The position numbers and the translations under genes are program-made. Of a stretch of DNA of 64,000 nt, positions 7,234-15,371 are shown one piece after another. The first letter of the stretch is position 1; each line of letters opens with the position of its first letter. Location: positions 1-64,000 of the IMG/VR virus record IMGVR_UViG_3300013286_000010. One strand, 5' to 3'. Under the pieces are notes generated by a model. The model was given only the letters and a program-made list of their open reading frames with translations. It had not been told where the DNA came from and did not search any database. The DNA is from a virus.

Positions 7234-7776
7234 ATGTATAACTTTATAAAACAACTACAAGAAGGTAGAGTAATTAAAAAATTAGAGCAGGTAACATTGC
7301 CCTATGCTCGTGACGGTCTTGGTCGTAGTCTAAGTAAAAAAGCAATAGATTATCATTATGGCAAATTATACGGCGGATATGTAACACGATTCAACGCCGG
7401 GGAGGGTGATCCAGATTTTAACGAAGCCGGTGCTTTCTTACACAGCATTTATTTCCCACAAATGCAGCCACCAAAAAATTCAAATCAACCTGCTGGTAAA
7501 TCTCTAGAATTTATCAACCAGCATTTTAAAAGTTTTGACAAGTTTAAAGAAACGTTTGAAAAAATTGCTATGGGCATACAGGGCAGCGGATGGGTCTATC
7601 TTGCCAAGAATGGAGAAATCAAAACTATCGTTAATCACCAAATCAAGAATGATATCATACTGCTAATAGACTGGTGGGAACACTCTTGGGTTCTGGATTA
7701 CCAAGCGGACAAGAAAGGTTATTTAAATAACCAATGGAAAATTATTAATTGGAATTTAATTAACGAAAGATTGTAA
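7234..7776 (+). CDS. Iron/manganese superoxide dismutase homologue
   Basis: 180 residues. Matches the Fe/Mn SOD family: LPYARDGL near the N-terminus, DYHYGK (first metal His), AGAFLHSIYF (second His, in place of the usual NH-x-F/W-Y-W), GSGWVYLA, and DWWEHSW (metal Asp and His). All four metal ligands are therefore present; the family's active-site His in KHH is Leu here, while the following Tyr is kept. SODs convert superoxide to peroxide and oxygen. The gene has no Shine-Dalgarno. The N-terminus MYNFIKQLQE followed by G looks like a capsid leader with an L-x-E site, unusual for SOD. With Dps nearby, this suggests an antioxidant set carried in the virion; that is inference. Confidence 0.85.
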   Translation: MYNFIKQLQEGRVIKKLEQVTLPYARDGLGRSLSKKAIDYHYGKLYGGYVTRFNAGEGDPDFNEAGAFLHSIYFPQMQPPKNSNQPAGKSLEFINQHFKSFDKFKETFEKIAMGIQGSGWVYLAKNGEIKTIVNHQIKNDIILLIDWWEHSWVLDYQADKKGYLNNQWKIINWNLINERL

Positions 7777-7781
7777 TTAAA

Positions 7782-7805
7782 CATAAATACTCGTGGGAGC
7801 ACGAG
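7782..7805 (+). promoter_or_regulatory. Late promoter plus RBS-masking hairpin of the HNH gene
   Basis: CATAAATA (7782-7789) is a late-type element. CTCGTG (7790-7795) pairs perfectly with CACGAG (7800-7805), placing the Shine-Dalgarno GGAG (7796-7799) in the 4-nt loop, 7 nt before the ATG. Read-through mRNA would hide the site. A late transcript starting 6 nt past the element (about 7795) lacks the left arm and leaves the site open. This is the arrangement known for T4 homing endonuclease and some T4 late genes. Confidence 0.7.
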
Positions 7806-7806
7806 A

Positions 7807-8274
7807 ATGGCAAAATACGAAACAAAACAGCATAGAAAAATCTACGAACAATATCATGGCATAAAAATTCCAAAAGGAATGGAGATACATCATATAGATG
7901 GAACCCATGCTAATAATGATATTAATAATCTTAAATTAGTTACATGGCAAGAACATTACGATATTCATTATTCGCAAGGTGATTGGGCCGCTTGTTTATT
8001 AATTTCTGGAAGACATTCTATACCTCCGGAAGAAAGAAGCAGATTAGCATCATTAGCCGCTACTAAAGCAAATAAAGAAGGTAAGTGTGGATTTAAATTA
8101 GGACACGCATCTGCTGCCGGAAAAATAGGCGGAAAAAAGGGAGGTAACTATGCTAAAGAAAATCGCACAGGTATTTTTGCTTTAAGTCCTGAAAAAAATA
8201 AAGAAAGGCATCTCAATTCTGTTATATCAAAATTAATAAAAAATGGTAAGATGTGTGCTTGGCCACAACAATAA
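7807..8274 (+). CDS. HNH homing endonuclease
   Basis: 155 residues. The HNH core is EIHHIDGTHANNDINNLKLV followed by WQEHYDIHY, with paired His, Asn and a C-terminal His. The C-terminal half has NUMOD3-like DNA-binding repeats (GFKLGHASAAGKIGGKKGG region). Such free-standing endonucleases cut related phages at cognate sites and spread by repair. The gene stands alone between SOD and a strong early promoter and is more AT-rich than its neighbours, fitting a mobile insertion. Translation is probably limited to late times by the upstream hairpin. Confidence 0.85.
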   Translation: MAKYETKQHRKIYEQYHGIKIPKGMEIHHIDGTHANNDINNLKLVTWQEHYDIHYSQGDWAACLLISGRHSIPPEERSRLASLAATKANKEGKCGFKLGHASAAGKIGGKKGGNYAKENRTGIFALSPEKNKERHLNSVISKLIKNGKMCAWPQQ

Positions 8275-8278
8275 AAAT

Positions 8279-8307
8279 TTGACACTTCTCCTTGTGTAGT
8301 ATATACT
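8279..8307 (+). promoter_or_regulatory. Sigma70-type promoter
   Basis: TTGACA (8279-8284), 17-nt spacer, TATACT (8302-8307). It sits 21 nt before the ATG of the DsbA-like gene, which also has a strong AAGGAG ribosome site. It probably drives the DsbA-like, membrane protein and gp43 genes. Confidence 0.85.
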
Positions 8308-8327
8308 AGCTAACAAGGAGATTTTTT

Positions 8328-8600
8328 ATGAGTAAAGCGTTTGGAGCCCCAGAGCAGGCCAAAATTAAACAAATCGTTGCAGAGGGAATGACGGTAATGC
8401 AGGAAATTCAAGACCTAACTGAAGGTCTCAACGAAACCATCAAAGCTGTAGCAGAAGAACTAGAAGTCAAGCCCAGTGTTATCAAGAAGGCAATTAAGAT
8501 TGCACAGAAAGATACATGGGATCAAGTGTTCCGCGAATTCGACGACTTGGAAACTATTGTGGATATCAGTGGTCACAGCTTCCGTCGTGAGGATCAATGA
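8328..8600 (+). CDS. dsbA: DsbA-like dsDNA-binding protein
   Basis: 90 residues, the size of T4 DsbA, a double-stranded-DNA-binding protein that binds late promoters and aids late transcription. The pattern of a helical N-terminus, then AEELEVKPSVIKKAIKIAQK and an acidic C-terminal DDLETIVD segment, resembles that family. The match is by overall pattern rather than a catalytic motif. First gene behind a strong sigma70-type promoter; overlaps the next gene by ATGA. Confidence 0.55.
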   Translation: MSKAFGAPEQAKIKQIVAEGMTVMQEIQDLTEGLNETIKAVAEELEVKPSVIKKAIKIAQKDTWDQVFREFDDLETIVDISGHSFRREDQ

Positions 8601-8893
8601 TCAAAATATTCAAGCCAACATTAGAATGGATCAAAAATGACTACCGTACTAATCCTTTTCGCTTCTGCATTGAGCTGCTTGCTTGGGGCATTAGTATCGG
8701 GTGTTCGATTACCATGGCTATTACAGTCCCGAATCCGCCCCTACTATCTCTCTATCCTATTTGGATCCTCGGCTGCGGTCTCTACGCTTGGGCTGCTTTT
8801 AGCCGGAAATCTTTTGGCATGCTGGCTAACTATATCCTGCTGGTTAGTATAGATTCTATTGGCCTAGTTAGAATGATGGCTAAATATTTTTAA
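8597..8893 (+). CDS. Small integral membrane protein
   Basis: 98 residues with three hydrophobic segments: about 23-45 (CIELLAWGISIGCSITMAIT), 50-67 (LYPIWILGCGLYAWAAF) and 75-90. The ends are basic. No catalytic motif; the layout resembles small phage or transporter-like inner-membrane proteins but no substrate can be named. Coupled to the upstream gene by ATGA and directly upstream of gp43. Confidence 0.7.
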   Translation: MIKIFKPTLEWIKNDYRTNPFRFCIELLAWGISIGCSITMAITVPNPPLLSLYPIWILGCGLYAWAAFSRKSFGMLANYILLVSIDSIGLVRMMAKYF

Positions 8894-8902
8894 GAATGGT
8901 AC

Positions 8903-8920
8903 GATCAACCATAAGTGATC
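8903..8920 (+). promoter_or_regulatory. Hairpin in the gp43 leader
   Basis: GATCA/TGATC, a 5-bp stem with the 8-nt loop ACCATAAG, in the leader of DNA polymerase. The T4 gp43 translational operator is also a 5-bp stem with an 8-nt loop. Here it lies about 32 nt before the Shine-Dalgarno, so any operator role is tentative. Confidence 0.3.
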
Positions 8921-8963
8921 AACAAGGTATGTGTATGCCGCAAATTACACAAGGGAGAAAAAT

Positions 8964-11633
8964 ATGAGTTATGTCGATGCTCGGTGGGACCGAGAAAAGG
9001 ACATCGTTCAGGTTATTGAACGTGATCCAAAGAAAGGCAGGTTGTATCAAGAATACCCTGCAAAGTATATGTTCTATTACCCAGACCAACGGGGTAAGTA
9101 TAAATCCATTCACGGAGAGAATCTTTCAAAAGTTACAGCCCGTAATTGGAAAGAGTTCATTAAAGAACAGAAAATTCACAGCGCACACAAGCTATACGAA
9201 AGTGATATTAATCCAGTATTCCGTTGTCTAGAAGAAAATTATCTAGGTAAAGATGCCCCAAAACTAAATGTTGCGTTCTTCGACATTGAGGTGGACTTCG
9301 ATCCAGAACGTGGCTACAGCACTCCTGAAGATGCTTTCATGCCAATTACTGCTATCGCTGTTCACCTACAATGGTTAGATACGCTTGTTTGTCTTGCTGT
9401 GCCGCCAAAGACACTGACTATGGAACAGGCACAAGACCAAATCAAAGACTTTCCTAATACTATGTTGTTTGAAACAGAACACGAGATGTTAGATACTTTC
9501 CTAGATCTTATACAAGACAGTGATGTATTAAGTGGATGGAACAGCGAAGGCTTTGATATTCCATATACAGTAAATAGAGTAACAAAGGTCTTGAGTAAAG
9601 AGGATACACGTAGATTCTGTTTATGGGACCAAATGCCAAAGAAACGGGAGTACGAAAAGTATGGAAAAGCGGCTGTTACTTATGACCTTATTGGTCGTGT
9701 TCATCTGGACAGTCTCGAGTTGTACCGCAAGTACACCTATGAAGAACGCCACACCTACCGATTGGATGCAATCGGAGAGATGGAGGTAGGAGAATCTAAA
9801 ACTGTCTATGAAGGCACATTAGATCAACTATACAACAACGACTTCCGTAAGTTTATCGAATACAACAGGCAGGATACTGCACTGTTAGATAAACTAGATA
9901 AGAAACTAAAGTTCCTAGACCTTGCCTGCACCATCGCACACGAGAACACAGTGTTGCTACAGACTACAATGGGTGCTGTTGCAGTGACTGAACAGGCTAT
10001 TGTAAACGAAGCTCACCATCGTGGACTGATTGTTCCAAGTCGCCCCAAACGAGATGAGGATGCTAACAATCAGGCAGCAGGTGCATATGTTGCATATCCT
10101 AAAAAAGGATTACATGATTACATCGGTTCGATGGACATTAACAGTCTGTATCCTTCAGTGATTCGTGCCCTTAACATGGGTCCAGAAACAATTATTGGTC
10201 AGTTGCGTCAGGATTACACCAAGGCAGAAATTGATGCCAAGATTGCCAAAGGATCTAGCTTTGCGGCTGCATGGGAAGGTAAGTTCGGCAGTAACGAATA
10301 TGAATTTGTTATGGCAAAAGATCGAACTAACGATGTTATCATCGATTGGGAGAATGGCGAAACAGATGTAATGAGTGGCGCACAGATCTATGAACTGATC
10401 TTTGAAAGTAATAAACCTTGGATGTTAAGTGCTAATGGAACAATCTTTACACACGAACGCGAAGGTATTATTCCCGGTTTGTTAAAGCGTTGGTATGCTG
10501 AACGAAAAGAGATGCAGGCTAAACTAAAAGAATGTATCAAAGCGGAGAATAAAATTGAAGAAGAATATTGGGACAAACGTCAATTGGTTAAGAAAATTAA
10601 CCTCAATAGTTTATACGGTGCTATTCTTAATGCTGGTTGTCGTTTCTTTGATAACCGTATTGGTCAATCAACCACCCTTACAGGGCGTGGAATTGCCCGA
10701 CATATGGCTGCTAAAATCAATGAGGTTATCACCGGAGAATACGACCACGTTGGAAAATCAATCATCTACGGTGATACAGACTCTGCATATTTCAGTGCCT
10801 ACAATTCACTAAAGGTTGAAATTGCCAAAGGACAGATACCTTGGGATAAGAACACAGTGGTGCAACTGTATGACACTATTGCCGATGAAGTTAACAGTAC
10901 ATTCCCACAGTTCATGTCGGATGCACATCACTGTCCAAAGAGTCGTGGTGAAGTTATTAAAGCAGGACGTGAGATTGTTGCTATCAAAGGTCTGTTCATT
11001 ACCAAGAAGCGTTATGCAGTTCTTTATTACGATAAAGAAGGCAAGCGTAGTGACGTAGATGGCAAGCCAGGTAAGATTAAAGCCATGGGTTTGGATTTGA
11101 AGCGCAGTGATACTCCGGAATTTATGCAGAAGTTCTTGGAAGAAGTACTGACAAAAGTTCTAAATAATGCTCAAGAGTCAGAAATTCTAGAGATGATTAC
11201 AGAGTTTAGAACTGAATTTAAAGCCCGGCCAGGTTGGGAGAAAGGCAGTCCTAAACGAGCTAACAACATTGCCGAGTATCAAAAGAAAGAAGAAAAACAA
11301 GGCAAGGCCAATATGCCCGGACACGTTCGTGCTGCCATTAACTGGAATACATTAAAACGTATGAACGGCGACAAATATAGTCAACAAATTGTTGACGGTA
11401 TGAAAGTTATTGTCTGCAAGGTCAAGGCAAATCCATTGGGTTATACAAGTATTGCATATCCAGTTGATGAATTGCGTTTGCCAAAGTGGTTCCAAGAACT
11501 GCCATTTGATCATGCAGAAATGGAAGCTACCATTATCAATAACAAGCTAGATAACCTCATCGGTGTTCTAGACTGGGATCTTAATTCCACAACTGAAACA
11601 AATACATTTCACAGCTTATTCAGCTTTGACTAA
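8964..11633 (+). CDS. 43: Family B DNA polymerase (gp43)
   Basis: 889 residues (T4 gp43 is 898). The ATG at 8964 with an AGGGAG ribosome site is preferred to an in-frame GTG at 8931. Exonuclease motifs are FFDIEVDF (Exo I), WNSEGFDIPY (Exo II) and YNRQDTALLDKL (Exo III). Polymerase motifs are DINSLYPSVIRALN (A), KINLNSLYGAIL (B) and YGDTDSAYF (C, with catalytic DTDS). The C-terminus ends in a hydrophobic/acidic tail (FHSLFSFD) of the kind that binds the sliding clamp. Replicates the phage genome and proofreads. Followed directly by the clamp gene. Confidence 0.97.
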   Translation: MSYVDARWDREKDIVQVIERDPKKGRLYQEYPAKYMFYYPDQRGKYKSIHGENLSKVTARNWKEFIKEQKIHSAHKLYESDINPVFRCLEENYLGKDAPKLNVAFFDIEVDFDPERGYSTPEDAFMPITAIAVHLQWLDTLVCLAVPPKTLTMEQAQDQIKDFPNTMLFETEHEMLDTFLDLIQDSDVLSGWNSEGFDIPYTVNRVTKVLSKEDTRRFCLWDQMPKKREYEKYGKAAVTYDLIGRVHLDSLELYRKYTYEERHTYRLDAIGEMEVGESKTVYEGTLDQLYNNDFRKFIEYNRQDTALLDKLDKKLKFLDLACTIAHENTVLLQTTMGAVAVTEQAIVNEAHHRGLIVPSRPKRDEDANNQAAGAYVAYPKKGLHDYIGSMDINSLYPSVIRALNMGPETIIGQLRQDYTKAEIDAKIAKGSSFAAAWEGKFGSNEYEFVMAKDRTNDVIIDWENGETDVMSGAQIYELIFESNKPWMLSANGTIFTHEREGIIPGLLKRWYAERKEMQAKLKECIKAENKIEEEYWDKRQLVKKINLNSLYGAILNAGCRFFDNRIGQSTTLTGRGIARHMAAKINEVITGEYDHVGKSIIYGDTDSAYFSAYNSLKVEIAKGQIPWDKNTVVQLYDTIADEVNSTFPQFMSDAHHCPKSRGEVIKAGREIVAIKGLFITKKRYAVLYYDKEGKRSDVDGKPGKIKAMGLDLKRSDTPEFMQKFLEEVLTKVLNNAQESEILEMITEFRTEFKARPGWEKGSPKRANNIAEYQKKEEKQGKANMPGHVRAAINWNTLKRMNGDKYSQQIVDGMKVIVCKVKANPLGYTSIAYPVDELRLPKWFQELPFDHAEMEATIINNKLDNLIGVLDWDLNSTTETNTFHSLFSFD

Positions 11634-11641
11634 AATATTTG

Positions 11642-11670
11642 TTGACATTTACTCTAAATCTAAATAAACT
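11642..11670 (+). promoter_or_regulatory. Sigma70-type promoter for the clamp gene
   Basis: TTGACA (11642-11647), 17 nt, TAAACT (11665-11670). The spacer region also contains CTAAATAA, similar to the cyanophage late element, so the gene may be read both early and late. The gp47 promoter at 55156-55184 has the same boxes and spacing. Confidence 0.65.
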
Positions 11671-11687
11671 TATACAAAGGAAACATT

Positions 11688-12437
11688 ATGACATCAAACC
11701 CCATGCAAAGCATATTACAAGACATCGTTGCTCACACCAACAAACTAGGCTTTTTGAACATTGTAAAAATTACAGGTACAGAAGCTAAAACATTGATCGA
11801 CTCTATGGCAGATGACCGTAGCGTTATCATGTATGCAGAAACTACCAATCCACATCCCAACATGATTGGAACATTTGGTATGCCACAGCTTGAGAAACTT
11901 CGCTATCTAGTAGATGGTAAAGAATATCAAGAAGATGCTAAAATTGAAGTTGTCACAGGTCAACGCAACGGTGAAGAAATCCCAGTCGGTCTCCACTTTG
12001 AAAACAAAGACGGTGACTTCAAGAACGATTACCGTTTCATGAATCAAGATATTATCAACGAGAAATTGAAGACTGTCAAGTTCCGTGGCGTTAACTGGCA
12101 CGTTGAAGTTGCTCCTACAGTCAGTGCTGTACAGCGTTTCCAATTCCAAGCAGGTGCTAACACAGAGCACACAACATTCTTGGCTAAAACAGATGGCGAC
12201 AAATTGATCTTTACATTTGGTGATCAAGCTAGTCATGGTGGCGAGTTTGTATTTGCCACAGGCGTTACTGGTAAGATTACCAAAGCGTGGACATGGCCTG
12301 TTATGCCAGTGTTGAGCATTTTGAAGATTGCAGATGCTAACAATGCTAAAATTGGTTTTAGTAATGATGGCGCTATGCAGATTGAATTAGACAGCGGTCT
12401 TGCTACTTACAAATACATTATTCCAGCACAGGCATGA
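11688..12437 (+). CDS. 45: Sliding clamp (gp45)
   Basis: 249 residues (T4 gp45 is 228). Two-domain beta-clamp pattern with no catalytic site; family resemblance is strongest in FGMPQLEKLRYLV, the YRFMNQDIINEKL block and the C-terminal YKYIIPA strand. The trimeric clamp tethers gp43 to DNA and, in T4, also activates gp55-dependent late promoters, which fits the late elements seen here. Strong AAAGGA ribosome site. Clamp-loader genes are not in this window. Confidence 0.93.
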   Translation: MTSNPMQSILQDIVAHTNKLGFLNIVKITGTEAKTLIDSMADDRSVIMYAETTNPHPNMIGTFGMPQLEKLRYLVDGKEYQEDAKIEVVTGQRNGEEIPVGLHFENKDGDFKNDYRFMNQDIINEKLKTVKFRGVNWHVEVAPTVSAVQRFQFQAGANTEHTTFLAKTDGDKLIFTFGDQASHGGEFVFATGVTGKITKAWTWPVMPVLSILKIADANNAKIGFSNDGAMQIELDSGLATYKYIIPAQA

Positions 12438-12805
12438 TAAAAGGGATATCCCAAGGCGGGCGTTATATTACGGTAACTGGAGGTAGTCCTTCCAACCCCT
12501 ATATTTCGCCTGGCAGTCAATCAGCAGGCATGATGCGCTATAATACCAACATGAATACTGTAGAAGTGTATGATGGGCAATCTTGGAAAGATATTAGTTC
12601 AAATTATGCCAACATATCATTAACTATGGAAGCAGAATCGTTGCTCGATTGGGCTCGTAAAAAGCGTGATGAAGAATTACAATACAAATCATTAGCCGAG
12701 AGTCATCCTGCTGTTAAAATTGCCATGGACAATTTAGAGAAGGCTAAACTACAATTAGATGCTACAATAATATTAAGTAAAGAACATGATACATCAACAA
12801 GTTAA
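12434..12805 (+). CDS. Unknown protein with a fibre-like strand motif
   Basis: 123 residues, coupled to gp45 by ATGA and overlapping the next gene by 20 nt. The N-terminal half (GMMRYNTNMNTVEVYDGQSW) is a beta motif common in phage fibre and baseplate-attached proteins; the C-terminal half is a charged helix (LLDWARKKRDEE). No enzyme signature. It might be a structural or accessory protein that happens to lie among replication genes. Function unknown. Confidence 0.6.
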   Translation: MIKGISQGGRYITVTGGSPSNPYISPGSQSAGMMRYNTNMNTVEVYDGQSWKDISSNYANISLTMEAESLLDWARKKRDEELQYKSLAESHPAVKIAMDNLEKAKLQLDATIILSKEHDTSTS

Positions 12806-14417
12806 TTTAACACCATTACAGCAGGATTATGCTGTATATCTTCCGGCCATCAGCTCGTTTTACAGCACCTATATTGCTAAACAACGTTTAGAAAAGTTTA
12901 TCTCCGACGATCGTATTCCCGCTGGATTTGATCGCGGCGTTGAAGGTATGAACTTCCTTAATCCAGAACAAGGATACTTTACTTACAAGTACGGTTTGTA
13001 TTCAGCAGGTCACGCACAGTTAGATCTACAAAAGAGTCTTACACAAGAGTCAATGATCCAACAACGTGATCGTAATAACACCATGATTCTAGGCGACTCC
13101 GGTGGATACCAGATTGGTAAGGGTGTTCTTAAGTTTGATTGGTTAGATTTTGAAGGTAAAGAAGCCACAAAGACTCGTCAGAAGATTCTTGAGTGGTTAG
13201 AAGTAACTGCTGACTGGTCAATGATGCTAGACGTTCCTACTTGGGCATGTGACCATATTCACAGTCCAAAGACTGGATTGAAAACATTTGAAGACTGTCT
13301 AGACAAAACACGTTATAACAACGATTACTTCTTAATGAATCGGTTGGGTCAAACTAAATGGCTTAACGTGCTACAAGGTGGCGATTGGGAAACTGCCGAG
13401 AAATGGTACGACGGTGTTAAAGAATTCAGCGATCCAGCAGGTAAGTATGCGGGTCGCGAAGCAGAAGGTTGGGCCTTTGGTGGCGCTAACATGTGCAAAA
13501 TGGATATCACGTTAAAGCGTCTCATGACCTTGCGTGAAGACGGTTTGCTGAAGGGCAAAAACTGGATCCACTTCTTGGGTACAGCGCAACTTGACTGGAG
13601 TTGTTACTTAACTTTAATCCAAAGACAAATCAGGAAACATATCAATGAAGAAATTACCATATCTTTTGACTGCGCCTCACCTTTCATCGCAACAGCGCAC
13701 GGACTTGTCTACACGAACGCCCAGCACACGCCAAAAAGGTGGAGTGTTATTATGGACAAAGCCCCAGACAACAAATCACTGTCAGGAAGCGACATCCCGT
13801 TCCCATTCGAGTCAAGTATCGGTCGCAGACTAACAATGGCAGACATTGCCTATTATAATCTAGGCGAGCGTAAAACTGATAAAGAACTAAATGGTGTCAA
13901 GTTTGATCACTTAAATCCAGATCACTATCATGTTGTTCCGCGCCGTAACAAGCTAGATAAGATTCCTAACAAAACATCGTGGGACAGTTTTGCCTATGCA
14001 TTAATGATGGGTCATAACGTAGAATGTCATATTGTTGCTGTACAACGTGCTCAACAATTAATGGACATTGAGATTGCCAAAGTTAAAGATCGGCTAACAT
14101 GGAAACAATGGAAGAAGGTCAAAGGCTCTGATATGAGCGACGAGCACAGCGATTGGGTTCCGCGTAATATCTTGTATTTCTCTAGTCTAATTAAAGACTT
14201 GTTTAATACCAAGACCAAGGCAGAAGCATTTGATATGATTGATAAAGCTGGTCCCTTCCTGCGTAGTTTAGAAGGTGCTCGCTTGCAAGGTGGTCCTGCT
14301 CAAAACACCTTTGGAAATTTGTTCGAAATTGAACAAGTAACATCAGTTGAAGAAATTGATTTAGCTAATCCAGATGACGACGAATTGAGAGCACTTGAAG
14401 AAGCTATAGGAGAATAA
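12786..14417 (+). CDS. dpdA: DpdA-like DNA 7-deazaguanine transglycosylase
   Basis: 543 residues. Tracks the tRNA-guanine transglycosylase (TGT) barrel: GDSGGYQIG (TGT DSGGFQ), MMLDVPTW, VLQGG, GWAFGGANMCKMD (TGT ALGG), HFLGTAQLDW (TGT HYLMG), and SFDCASPFIATAHG, which aligns with the TGT nucleophile segment FDCVxPTRxARxG. DpdA proteins use this fold to swap guanine in DNA for a 7-deazaguanine base such as preQ0, which blocks restriction enzymes. The typical TGT zinc cysteines are not evident. QueD-like and QueE genes downstream supply precursors. Early-type context on the replication strand. Confidence 0.85.
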   Translation: MIHQQVNLTPLQQDYAVYLPAISSFYSTYIAKQRLEKFISDDRIPAGFDRGVEGMNFLNPEQGYFTYKYGLYSAGHAQLDLQKSLTQESMIQQRDRNNTMILGDSGGYQIGKGVLKFDWLDFEGKEATKTRQKILEWLEVTADWSMMLDVPTWACDHIHSPKTGLKTFEDCLDKTRYNNDYFLMNRLGQTKWLNVLQGGDWETAEKWYDGVKEFSDPAGKYAGREAEGWAFGGANMCKMDITLKRLMTLREDGLLKGKNWIHFLGTAQLDWSCYLTLIQRQIRKHINEEITISFDCASPFIATAHGLVYTNAQHTPKRWSVIMDKAPDNKSLSGSDIPFPFESSIGRRLTMADIAYYNLGERKTDKELNGVKFDHLNPDHYHVVPRRNKLDKIPNKTSWDSFAYALMMGHNVECHIVAVQRAQQLMDIEIAKVKDRLTWKQWKKVKGSDMSDEHSDWVPRNILYFSSLIKDLFNTKTKAEAFDMIDKAGPFLRSLEGARLQGGPAQNTFGNLFEIEQVTSVEEIDLANPDDDELRALEEAIGE

Positions 14418-14418
14418 T

Positions 14419-14655
14419 ATGGCAACACGTAAAAAGAAAACAGATGTTATTATATCTGCTGATATTGCAGAAATGACAGGACCTAAAGTAGTCAAAGGTA
14501 ATCACTTAACAGTGACCACACACCCAGATGGTAGAACAGATTTAGCATGGGATGATGATGCATTGTTAGCAGAAGTCCAAGCAGCATTGGCTAGTGTAGG
14601 AATTAAACCAAAACGTAAAACAAAGTTAAAACAAGACGGCAACTTGGACAATTAA
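14419..14655 (+). CDS. Small conserved protein, unknown
   Basis: 78 residues, one nucleotide after dpdA with a GGAG ribosome site inside the dpdA 3' end. Basic ends (MATRKKKTD and KPKRKTKLKQDG) flank a mildly acidic centre (DLAWDDDALLAEVQ). No motif recognised. Co-transcription with dpdA is likely from the spacing. Confidence 0.6.
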   Translation: MATRKKKTDVIISADIAEMTGPKVVKGNHLTVTTHPDGRTDLAWDDDALLAEVQAALASVGIKPKRKTKLKQDGNLDN

Positions 14656-14659
14656 GCTA

Positions 14660-14688
14660 TTGACTCATACTATAAAACCTGCTACAAT
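14660..14688 (+). promoter_or_regulatory. Sigma70-type promoter, probably leaderless
   Basis: TTGACT (14660-14665), 17 nt, TACAAT (14683-14688). The start would fall at about 14694-14695, the first base of the next ATG, and there is no Shine-Dalgarno upstream of that ATG. Confidence 0.65.
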
Positions 14689-14694
14689 TAATTT

Positions 14695-15207
14695 ATGAAA
14701 CGTGATTACACAACTGGCGAAGCTGATAACATTCAATTCTTTATTGGTAAAGAAGTTGAGCATACACCTGCATTTGGAAAACTAACCTTGTTTGTTACAG
14801 GTATTCATTCCGCAGAGGAGATTGCCCTAAACTTAAATGGCGCAGAACATATCTTCTTTGGTGCTAATCACAGCTTTAATCCGCAAAATAATTTGGAATG
14901 GCAACGTTGGGAAACTATGATTGAATTCTTTTTACGTAAAGAATATTTGTGTAGTTTAGATATTCCAATGAGTGCTGTAGAAGAATTTAATGAAAACGGT
15001 CTTAACGATTACAATAACTTTATTCCGCAAATTCGTGTCCCAATTCCCTACATTAAATTGTGGAACTACAATACAATGATTAAAATTGATGATAAAGATT
15101 TTAATGCAACTAACCCAGGTGTATGGTCACACAGTCTACATGCACTTAAAGACCGTAGTAAGTTTACGGACTGGGCACAATATAAAAATGACAAGGTAAT
15201 TAAATGA
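14695..15207 (+). CDS. Conserved protein in the deazaguanine cluster, unknown
   Basis: 170 residues. Contains EVEHTPAFGKLTLFVTG near the N-terminus, a Trp/Phe-rich centre (WQRWETMIEFFL) and IPYIKLWNYNTMIKIDD. I do not recognise an enzyme family. Its position at the head of an ATGA-linked group ending in the QueD-like gene suggests a role beside base modification. Probably translated from a leaderless transcript (see the promoter just upstream). Confidence 0.6.
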   Translation: MKRDYTTGEADNIQFFIGKEVEHTPAFGKLTLFVTGIHSAEEIALNLNGAEHIFFGANHSFNPQNNLEWQRWETMIEFFLRKEYLCSLDIPMSAVEEFNENGLNDYNNFIPQIRVPIPYIKLWNYNTMIKIDDKDFNATNPGVWSHSLHALKDRSKFTDWAQYKNDKVIK

Positions 15208-15371
15208 TTAATCCTAAACTAACAAAAACAACTCCACAAACAAGCGAAGAGCGACTGTTTAAGTTACTAGAAGGTATTGACTGGAAGCTATGGGAAATAT
15301 ATAATATGATGAAAGACAATCTCCCAGAAAAGGCAAATACTAAAAAATCTGTAAAGAAAGTAAACGAATGA
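15204..15371 (+). CDS. 55-residue linker gene in the deazaguanine group
   Basis: Reads MINPKLTKTTPQT and continues as a short Lys/Glu-rich helix (LFKLLEGIDWKLWEIYNMM) to a basic tail. It overlaps the genes on both sides by ATGA, so the three-gene chain is translationally coupled, which supports it as real despite its size. Function unknown. Confidence 0.65.
   Translation: MINPKLTKTTPQTSEERLFKLLEGIDWKLWEIYNMMKDNLPEKANTKKSVKKVNE

Noticed and set aside
8637-8852. Second hydrophobic ORF overlapping the small membrane protein
   Set aside because: It lies in an alternate frame inside 8597-8893, whose ATGA coupling and charge pattern look genuine; the other frame is a shadow of hydrophobic codons.
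8931-8963. GTG start for DNA polymerase
   Set aside because: The ATG at 8964 follows a strong AGGGAG site and gives the expected N-terminus.
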